NCBI RefSeq assembly: GCF_002250705.1
Contig: NZ_NMVP01000016.1
Span: 1 to 45,224, forward strand
DNA from: Enemella evansiae
GTDB lineage: Bacteria > Actinomycetota > Actinomycetes > Propionibacteriales > Propionibacteriaceae
Direction: 5' to 3'
DNA length: 45,224 nucleotides
Below are positions 39,435-45,224 of this stretch, in pieces; position 1 is the first letter of the stretch; the number at the start of each line of letters is the position of its first letter. Under the pieces are notes generated by a model. It ran no database searches. It saw only the letters and a list, made by a program, of their open reading frames with translations, and had not been told where the DNA came from. A program made the position numbers and the translations under genes.

Positions 39435-40454
39435 TCAGCCGAGCAGCTTCTTCACCATCGGTACGACCTCATCCCCGTACCGCTGGATGGATTCGAGCTG
39501 GTACTCGTGCCGCACCGGCTGGTCGAACTTCAGGTCGAAGCGATCCACGCGCAGCGTCCGCACCGTGTCGGCGATCTTCTGGGCAACGGTGTTCGGGGAG
39601 CCGACGTAGAGCGAGCCGTTCTCGATCTCGTCCTCGAAATCGCCGGGTTCCGGCGGTGGCCAGCCGCGCTCGCGGCCCATCCGCTCGCGCATCGCGAACC
39701 AGCCGTCGCGGACCAGGTCCCGGGCCCGTTGGTCGCTCTCGGCGACCAGGCCCGGCGAATGCACCGCGAGCCTGGCGCGGGGTACGCCGAGCTGGTCCTG
39801 GGCGCGTTCGAACAGGTCGACGTAGGGCGCGAAGCGCCCGGGCGGGCCGCCGATGATCGCCAGGAAGAGCCCGAACCCGTACCGCGCGGTGCGGACCACC
39901 GACTCGGGGCTGCCGCCGACCCCGACCCAGGCCGGGATGCCGTTCTCGGTGGTCGGGAAAACCCGCTGGTCGGTGAGCGGCGCGCGGGTGTTGCCGCGCC
40001 AGCTGACCGGTTCCTCGGTGAGCAGCGCGGCCAGCAGTTCGAGTTTCTCCTCGAAGAGCTCCTCGTAGTCGTTGAGGTCGTAGCCGAACAGCGGGAAGGA
40101 TTCGATGAACGAGCCCCGGCCGGCGACGATCTCGGCGCGCCCGTTGGAGACCGCGTCCAGGGTCGCGAACCGCTCGAACACGCGGACCGGGTCGTCGGAG
40201 CTGAGCACCGTGACGGTCGAGCCGAGCCGGATGTGTTCGGTCTGCCCGGCGATCGCGGCGAGCACCATCTCCGGGCTGGAGACCGCGAAGTCCGGCCGGT
40301 GGTGCTCCCCGATGCCGAAGAAGTCCAACCCGGCCCGATCGGCGACCACCGCATCGGCAACCAGGTCCCGGATCACCTGTGGGTGTGGCAGAAACTCGCC
40401 CTGCTCGTCACGGGTCAATCCGCCGAAGGTGTCCAGGCCGAACTCGATATCCAT
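39435..40454 (-). CDS. Luciferase-like flavin monooxygenase
   Basis: The 339-residue protein is a bacterial-luciferase-superfamily (LLM) member: GIGEHHRPDFAVSSPEMVLAAIAG, RLGSTVTVLSSDDPVRVFE, EIVAGRGSFIESFPLFGYD and VGSPNTVAQKIAD (landmarks, shortened to GEHHRPDF, TVLSSDDPVR, GRGSFIESF and GSPNTVAQKI). These enzymes use reduced FMN or F420 to oxidise or reduce a small substrate; which cofactor and substrate cannot be decided. TACGCT ends 7 nt before the ATG at 40454, so the transcript should be leaderless. Longer frames would overlap the SDR gene upstream. Confidence 0.9.
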   Translation of the reverse strand: MDIEFGLDTFGGLTRDEQGEFLPHPQVIRDLVADAVVADRAGLDFFGIGEHHRPDFAVSSPEMVLAAIAGQTEHIRLGSTVTVLSSDDPVRVFERFATLDAVSNGRAEIVAGRGSFIESFPLFGYDLNDYEELFEEKLELLAALLTEEPVSWRGNTRAPLTDQRVFPTTENGIPAWVGVGGSPESVVRTARYGFGLFLAIIGGPPGRFAPYVDLFERAQDQLGVPRARLAVHSPGLVAESDQRARDLVRDGWFAMRERMGRERGWPPPEPGDFEDEIENGSLYVGSPNTVAQKIADTVRTLRVDRFDLKFDQPVRHEYQLESIQRYGDEVVPMVKKLLG

Positions 40455-40461
40455 GCCGGGA

Positions 40462-40467
40462 AGCGTA
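40462..40467 (-). promoter_or_regulatory. -10 element of the luciferase-like gene
   Basis: TACGCT on the minus strand ends 7 nt before the ATG at 40454, within the gap to the SDR gene. Confidence 0.5.
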
Positions 40468-40483
40468 CGCGTCAGTGGGCGGG

Positions 40484-41239
40484 TCAGGCGCTCGGCGGGC
40501 GCAGCCGCAGGCCCTGCATGCCGCCGTCGACGGCGAGCGCGACGCCGATGGTGGAGCCGCTGGAGGGCGAGGCGAGATAGCAGATCGCCCCGGCCACCTC
40601 CTCCGGTTCGACCAGTCGCAGGTGCGGCTGGCGCAGGTTGAGCTGGCGCAGCTCCTCGTCCGGATCGGCCGCTTTCGCAAGCAGGTTGGAGATCCACGGC
40701 GTGTGCGCGGTACCCGGGCAGACGGCGTTCACCCGGATGCCCTCCCGGGCATGGTCGGCGGCCATCGCCAGCGTCATCGAATAGATCGCGCCCTTGGAGG
40801 CGGAATAGAGCACCCGCTCGGGCAGTCCTGCGGTGGCGGCGATCGAGGCGACATTGACGATCGCGGCATGCTCGGACTCGCGCAGCGCGGGCAGCGCGGC
40901 AGCGGCCACCCGGGCCATGCCGCGGACGTTGATGTTGAGCACCCGCTGCCATTCGGCGTCGTCGTTGGCGGCGACGTCACCCTGGGCGCCGATGCCGGCG
41001 TTGTTGACCACGACGTCCAACCCGCCGAGCTGCCCGACCGCCTCACCGACGGCGCGGTTGACGTCGTCGGTGTCACCGACGTCGCAGCGGATCTGGATCG
41101 CGCCCTCGGGCGCACCGTCGGGGTCGAGGTCGAGCACCGCGACCCGCGCACCGCGGCGCATCAGCTCGCTGGCGGTGGCGCCGCCGATGCCCTGGGCGCC
41201 GCCGGTGACCAGCGCCCGGATTCCGTCGAACTCGCTCAT
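40484..41239 (-). CDS. Short-chain dehydrogenase/reductase
   Basis: The 251-residue protein is a classical SDR: nucleotide-binding TGGAQGIGG (residues 12-20), the NAG motif in VVNNAGIG, the catalytic Ser in NVASIAATAG, the YSASK motif (catalytic Tyr and Lys) and VNAVCPGTAHTPW. The Asp after the second strand (VLDLD) favours NAD(H). It oxidises or reduces an alcohol/ketone pair; substrate unknown. GGAGGG lies 8 nt before the ATG. The luciferase-like gene follows 29 nt downstream on the same strand but has its own apparent promoter. Confidence 0.92.
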   Translation of the reverse strand: MSEFDGIRALVTGGAQGIGGATASELMRRGARVAVLDLDPDGAPEGAIQIRCDVGDTDDVNRAVGEAVGQLGGLDVVVNNAGIGAQGDVAANDDAEWQRVLNINVRGMARVAAAALPALRESEHAAIVNVASIAATAGLPERVLYSASKGAIYSMTLAMAADHAREGIRVNAVCPGTAHTPWISNLLAKAADPDEELRQLNLRQPHLRLVEPEEVAGAICYLASPSSGSTIGVALAVDGGMQGLRLRPPSA

Positions 41240-41321
41240 CGTGGGTTCCCTCCGCTGGAGTCTTGGACGCGGACAGTTAACGGCAGCGGGATGACCGGGT
41301 CAACCACGCGTGCGGCAGCGG

Positions 41322-42212
41322 TCACGGCGTACGCCCGGACAGCGGCCACGAGTTGGCCTGGCAGCCGAGCAACCCCTTGGTCTGCTGCATCATCACCGGC
41401 GCCACCGCGCCGCGACGGGGGCACTGGGCGTGCGAATGGCCGAGGAAGTGGCCCACCTCGTGGTTCACCAGATACTTGCGGTAACCGGCGACGTCACCGT
41501 GGTAGTCGGGCACCGCCTCGACCCAGCGGACCGCGTTCAGATTGACCGAGTTGCCCTGCTGGCAGGACACCTCGCCGAGGGTCCGCAGCGGCAGGCAGCG
41601 GGCATCGGTGGTGCCGGGGGTGAGCACCTTCACGGTCAGCTCGGCCGCCTCGGTACCGACGAAGTCGAACTGCGCCTCCCCGCGGGCGGTCCAGCTGCGG
41701 CCGTCCTGCAGCACGTCCGCGGCCTCCCGGGCCACCGCCTCGGGATCAAGCGGCAGGTCACGCTCCACCTGGACCCGGACCTTGACCGTCCGACCCTGCT
41801 GCCCGGGCGGGGCCGGCCGCGCGAACGCGGCGGTGCGCAGCTCACCGGAACCGCGGGCCGGCACCTGCACCTCCGGCCGCGGCGCGGGCGCAGCGGGTGC
41901 GGGAGCGGGCGCGGGGGCAGGGCCGGGTGCGCCGGAGGCCGGGGGCGCCGGGGCAGCCGGGGCGTCCGAACCCTCGGCCTCGGGGGCCGCCTGCGGCGTA
42001 CTCGAACCGGTCGGCGCGGTGTTGAAGGCGCCACCCCAGACCAGCAGCCAGAGGGTGATCCCGGTCGCGATGACCCCCGCCAGCAGCGGCTTCCAGCGCT
42101 GTCTGGGCGGCGGTGGCGGCGGCGTTCGACGGCCTCGCTTTGCGACCCGGGGGGTATCTTGCGCAGAATCAGGTGTACGCATGCCCACCGCCGGAGCCGA
42201 CCACCGAACCAC
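41322..42212 (-). CDS. DUF3152 protein with zinc-metallopeptidase motif
   Basis: The 296-residue protein has a cytoplasmic Pro-rich tail, one membrane helix (LLAGVIATGITLWLLVWG, about 45-62), a long Pro/Ala-rich linker (about 65-130) and a C-terminal DUF3152 domain. The domain carries NHEVGHFLGHSH, an HExxH-like zinc motif (HEVGH) with a further His, plus a Cys pair in CLPLRTLGEVSC. It is an extracellular anchored, probably metallopeptidase-type protein found in actinobacteria; the substrate is unknown. The start may be GTG 42212 or ATG 42182. TAGTCT (42226-42231) may be its -10 and shares a CTAG with the divergent gene's hexamer. Confidence 0.85.
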   Translation of the reverse strand: MVRWSAPAVGMRTPDSAQDTPRVAKRGRRTPPPPPPRQRWKPLLAGVIATGITLWLLVWGGAFNTAPTGSSTPQAAPEAEGSDAPAAPAPPASGAPGPAPAPAPAPAAPAPRPEVQVPARGSGELRTAAFARPAPPGQQGRTVKVRVQVERDLPLDPEAVAREAADVLQDGRSWTARGEAQFDFVGTEAAELTVKVLTPGTTDARCLPLRTLGEVSCQQGNSVNLNAVRWVEAVPDYHGDVAGYRKYLVNHEVGHFLGHSHAQCPRRGAVAPVMMQQTKGLLGCQANSWPLSGRTP

Positions 42213-42229
42213 GCATCGATGAACAAGAC

Positions 42230-42235
42230 TAGGTC
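42230..42235 (+). promoter_or_regulatory. Possible -10 element of the YibE/F gene
   Basis: TAGGTC ends 6 nt before the GTG at 42242, close to but not matching the TANNNT pattern. The divergent gene has TAGTCT on the other strand, sharing CTAG at 42229-42232, so the two promoters may overlap. Confidence 0.3.
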
Positions 42236-42241
42236 ATAAAC

Positions 42242-43534
42242 GTGTCCCACATTCACAGCAGCACGCCCGCGTCGCGATCCCCGGAGGACCTGGCGCGGCG
42301 GCGTCGCGCCCTCCGGTTGATGATCATCGCGCTGATCCCGATCGCGGTCTGGACCCTCGGCGCGCTGATCGTGATGTGGCCGACCAACGTCCAGCAGAGC
42401 ATCACCCCCGGCATCTCCACCTACTCGGTCCCGGGGGCGACCATCGAGACCGGCCGGATCACCGAGATCGCCGAGATCAACTGCGAGGGGCAGACCGGGT
42501 CGGCGGCGAACGCCCCGAACCAGACCTGTGGCCGGGCCAAGGTCGAGCTGACCAGCGGCCCGGAGCAGGGTCAGACGATCGACGAGGTCACCATGAAGGC
42601 CTCCGACTACAGCTCCGGGGTGAAGGTCGGCCAGTCGGTCCGGCTCTGGCGGATCCCGGCCGAGGGCGTACCGCCGCAGTACCAGTTCAACGGCTTCGAG
42701 CGGAGTACGCCGATGCTGGTCTTCACCGCCCTGTTCGCGCTGGCGGTGATCGCGGTCGCCCGGCTGCGGGGCCTGCTGGCCCTGGTCGGTCTGGCCTTCG
42801 CCGCCTTCATCATGGTGAAGTTCATGTTCCCCGCCCTGGTCGCCGGCTCGAACCCGACACTGGTCGGACTGGTCGGCGGATCGGCGATCATGTTCGTGGT
42901 GCTCTACACCGCACACGGGTTCAGTGCCCGCACCACCACCGCCCTGCTGGGCACGCTGTTCGGCCTGTTCGCCGCCGCCGGATTGGGCTGGATAGCCACC
43001 ACTTGGGCGCACTTCACCGGTGTGACCAGCGAGGACGACTTCATCCTGTCGGCGTCCGCGCCGAACCTGAAGCTCACCTCGGTGGTGATCTGCGGCATCA
43101 TCATCGCCGGACTCGGCGTCCTCAACGACGTCACCATCACCCAGGCCTCCGCGGTCTGGGAGCTGGCCGAAACCGATCCCGACGGCACCCGGCTGTTCCG
43201 CCGCGCGATGCGGATCGGGCGCGACCACATCGCCTCCACCGTCTACACGATCGCCTTCGCCACCGCCGGCGCCACCCTCGGCACCTTGCTGCTGCTGAGC
43301 ATCTTCCAGCGGCCGCTCTACGAGGTGATCCAGGACGAGCAGTTCGCCCAGGAGATCATCCGCACCCTGGTCGGCTCCATCGCCCTGGTCCTGGCGGTGC
43401 CCCTGACCACCGCCATCGGGGTGGCCGTGGTGAGCGCCTCGAAGAAGTCCCGCGGTGAGATCTCGCTCGCCACCGACGGGCCGACCGCCGGCCCCGGTGA
43501 CGAACTGATCGACCGGGACCGCTACTCCAGCTGA
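42242..43534 (+). CDS. YibE/F-family membrane protein
   Basis: The 430-residue protein has one N-terminal membrane helix (about 25-47), an extracytoplasmic domain of about 110 residues with GRITEIAEINCEGQ and two Cys, and a C-terminal block of seven or eight helices with FAAFIMVKFMFPAL, GGSAIMFVVLYTAHG, GLGVLNDVTITQASAVWEL and GRDHIASTVYTIAFA. This layout fits YibE/F (PF07907), a poorly understood membrane family likely related to transport. Length is normal. No ribosome binding site is seen before the GTG start; the promoter seems to lie in the 29-nt gap to the divergent gene. Confidence 0.87.
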   Translation: MSHIHSSTPASRSPEDLARRRRALRLMIIALIPIAVWTLGALIVMWPTNVQQSITPGISTYSVPGATIETGRITEIAEINCEGQTGSAANAPNQTCGRAKVELTSGPEQGQTIDEVTMKASDYSSGVKVGQSVRLWRIPAEGVPPQYQFNGFERSTPMLVFTALFALAVIAVARLRGLLALVGLAFAAFIMVKFMFPALVAGSNPTLVGLVGGSAIMFVVLYTAHGFSARTTTALLGTLFGLFAAAGLGWIATTWAHFTGVTSEDDFILSASAPNLKLTSVVICGIIIAGLGVLNDVTITQASAVWELAETDPDGTRLFRRAMRIGRDHIASTVYTIAFATAGATLGTLLLLSIFQRPLYEVIQDEQFAQEIIRTLVGSIALVLAVPLTTAIGVAVVSASKKSRGEISLATDGPTAGPGDELIDRDRYSS

Positions 43535-43569
43535 ACCGGAGTGGTTAGGGGTTCCCCGGGCGGCGGCGT

Positions 43570-43575
43570 TACCCT
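43570..43575 (+). promoter_or_regulatory. -10 element of the putA-like gene
   Basis: TACCCT ends 6 nt before the ATG at 43582 with no ribosome binding site. Confidence 0.5.
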
Positions 43576-43581
43576 CCGCAT

Positions 43582-45224
43582 ATGTCCACTGATGCCCCCT
43601 ACACCGACCTCATCGATGACGCCGTGGCGCTGGCCCAGCAGTGGTCCGCGGCCACGGTCGCGGGCCAGACGCGCGCCGAGAAACGGACCTCCGGTCAGCT
43701 CGCGTCGCTGCTGAAGGATCGGCGCGGTCTGGACCTGGCGGTGCGCTTCGTGGACCGCGTCGCCCGGCCCGATGATCTGCGGGTGGCGGCCAACGAGCTG
43801 CGCCGGATCGGGCGCGGTGCGACCTTCCTGTCACCGGTCGACCGGGGGCTGCTGCGGGCCGGGGCGTACGCCGCCCCGCTGGCTCCCGCACTGGTCGTCC
43901 CGCTGGCCCGGACCCGGCTGCGGCAGCTGGTCGGGCACCTGGTCGTGGACGCCACCGATCCGGGGCTGGGCAAGCATCTGGCCCGCGCCCGCGCCGAGGG
44001 TTTCCGGCTGAACATCAACCTGCTCGGCGAGGCGGTGCTCGGTGAACAGGAGGCGGAGTCCCGGGCCCGGCGCACCGCCGAGCTGCTGGCCCGCGACGAC
44101 ATCGACTATGTCTCGATCAAGGTGTCCTCGCTGATCAGCCAGATCTCCACCTGGGACGACGAGGGTTCGGTCGAACGCTGCGTCGAGCGGCTGCGGCCGA
44201 TCTACCGGATCGCGCTGGGGAGCTCACCGCACTCGTTCGTCAACCTCGACATGGAGGAGTACCGGGACCTGGCGCTGACCACCGAGGTGTTCAAGACGCT
44301 GCTGTCGGAGCCGGAGTTCATGGGCCTGGAAGCGGGCATCGTGCTGCAGGCCTATCTGCCGGATTCCCTGCCGGTGCTGGAAGATCTGATCGAGTTCGCC
44401 CGGCAGCGGGTGGCCGCGGGGGGTGCCGGGATCAAGGTACGCCTGGTCAAGGGTGCGAATCTGGCGATGGAGCAGGTGGAGGCCCGGCTGCACGGCTGGA
44501 ACCAGGCACCGTACCCGGACAAGGCCGAGGTGGACGCCAACTATCTGCGCTGCGTGGAGCGGGTGCTGCGGCCCGAACTCGCCGGCACGATCCGCGTCGG
44601 GGTGGCCTCGCACAATCTCTACGACGTCGCCGCCGCCCATCTGCTGGCCGAGTCCCGCGGGGTCACCGATGCGATGGATGTCGAGATGTTGCAGGGCATG
44701 GCGCCCAGCCAGGCCCGGGCGGTCCGCGACACCGTCGGCACCGTGATCCTCTACACCCCGGTGGTCGCGCCGCAGGACTTCGATGTCGCGGTGTCCTATC
44801 TGGTCCGCCGACTGGAGGAGAACGCGGCCCCGCAGAACTTCCTGCACTCCTTCTTCTCCGCCGACGGGTTGCGCCCCGGTGACAACCAGGAGCAGCGTTT
44901 CCGCGAGTCGGTGGCCGCGATCGGCGAGGGCACCGTCGGCCCGCGCCGGTACGCCGGGGCGGCGCGGATCGGCGACCACTTCGACAACACTCCCGATTCC
45001 GATCCGGCACTGCCGGAGGTCCGCGCCTGGGCCGAGGAGCACGTCGAGGACCCGGAGCAGACCGAGGCCGAGCGGGAGCGCCGGCTGGCGACGCTGCCCG
45101 GTGCCGCGCTGCGGGAACAGGGCCTGCTGTCCAGCACCGAACAGGTCGATGCCGCGATCGCCACCGCCGTCGGCGCGGCGGCCGCTTGGGCGGCGCGGCC
45201 GGCCGCCGAACGGGCCGAGGTGCT
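43582..45224 (+). CDS. putA: PutA-type proline dehydrogenase, N-terminal part
   Basis: The frame is open from the ATG at 43582 to the right edge, 547 complete codons. Residues about 60-440 form the FAD-dependent proline dehydrogenase barrel, with LNINLLGEAVLGEQEA, YVSIKVSSLIS, FVNLDMEEYRDL, GIKVRLVKGANLAMEQ and the His/Asn-rich GVASHNLYDVA region. The last visible part, with SSTEQVDAAIATA and PAAERAEVL, matches the beginning of an aldehyde-dehydrogenase domain, so the complete protein is probably the bifunctional enzyme that converts proline to glutamate. No DNA-binding domain precedes the dehydrogenase, so it should not be an autorepressor. TACCCT lies 6 nt upstream, implying a leaderless mRNA. 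Confidence 0.92.
   Translation, partial: MSTDAPYTDLIDDAVALAQQWSAATVAGQTRAEKRTSGQLASLLKDRRGLDLAVRFVDRVARPDDLRVAANELRRIGRGATFLSPVDRGLLRAGAYAAPLAPALVVPLARTRLRQLVGHLVVDATDPGLGKHLARARAEGFRLNINLLGEAVLGEQEAESRARRTAELLARDDIDYVSIKVSSLISQISTWDDEGSVERCVERLRPIYRIALGSSPHSFVNLDMEEYRDLALTTEVFKTLLSEPEFMGLEAGIVLQAYLPDSLPVLEDLIEFARQRVAAGGAGIKVRLVKGANLAMEQVEARLHGWNQAPYPDKAEVDANYLRCVERVLRPELAGTIRVGVASHNLYDVAAAHLLAESRGVTDAMDVEMLQGMAPSQARAVRDTVGTVILYTPVVAPQDFDVAVSYLVRRLEENAAPQNFLHSFFSADGLRPGDNQEQRFRESVAAIGEGTVGPRRYAGAARIGDHFDNTPDSDPALPEVRAWAEEHVEDPEQTEAERERRLATLPGAALREQGLLSSTEQVDAAIATAVGAAAAWAARPAAERAEV

Overview
The window looks like a chromosomal segment of a high-GC Gram-positive actinobacterium. The basis is very GC-rich codon use, many GTG starts, several lipoprotein and actinobacterial-type genes (DUF3152, DUF222/HNH, an MprAB-like two-component pair, a DesA3-like desaturase with its flavin/iron-sulfur reductase, actinobacterial CobC). 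The short gene order and the family of short palindromic repeats would fit a member of the Propionibacteriales, but that placement is an inference from memory and not something I could test. No tRNA, rRNA, CRISPR array, prophage, intact insertion sequence or origin was seen.

Layout. 1-4.4 kb: a truncated secreted Pro/Thr-rich protein, a catalase gene with a one-base frameshift, an aromatic-acid type MFS transporter behind a perfect 16-bp palindrome, and a small anchored protein. 4.4-8.2 kb: acylphosphatase, a patatin-type lipase and a two-gene desaturase/reductase operon with an operator-like repeat in its promoter. 8.3-11.9 kb: DedA-type membrane protein, a small membrane protein, an aminotransferase, a YjbR-like protein and fdhD preceded by a seven-codon reading frame. 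12-15.9 kb: two tandem, overlapping penicillin-binding-protein lipoproteins, of which the first has lost all three catalytic motifs. 16.1-18.7 kb: a DUF1800/DUF1501 pair. 18.8-24 kb: an OmpR-type two-component system, a lactate-permease-family transporter and a secreted M28/PA-domain peptidase behind a CRP-like site. 24.1-29.9 kb: late cobalamin genes cobO-cobC-cobT-cobS-cobU, then an oppositely directed pterin-dehydratase/VOC fusion and cobD. 29.9-33.6 kb: low-molecular-weight phosphatase, a second two-component system and an M28 lipoprotein peptidase. 33.6-35.8 kb: a dense repeat cluster around a DUF222/HNH-like gene. 35.8-45.2 kb: CapA-like lipoprotein, AlkA-like glycosylase, a small orphan domain, an NTF2-like protein with a MarR regulator, a luciferase-like monooxygenase, an SDR, a DUF3152 protein, a YibE/F membrane protein and the first part of a PutA-type proline dehydrogenase.

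Two themes run through the window. First, at least fourteen genes on both strands, plus the short frame ahead of fdhD, have a TANNNT hexamer ending 6 or 7 nt before the start codon and no ribosome binding site, the layout expected for leaderless mRNAs; several of these hexamers sit on the stop codon of the neighbouring gene. Second, a family of 41-bp and about 62-bp palindromic elements lies immediately after stop codons. Copies keep the same ends and the same central segment, but the stem between them differs from copy to copy in a self-complementary way. One element of a related family is inserted in frame inside cobC. These repeats and the tandem live/dead penicillin-binding proteins are the observations I would follow up first.
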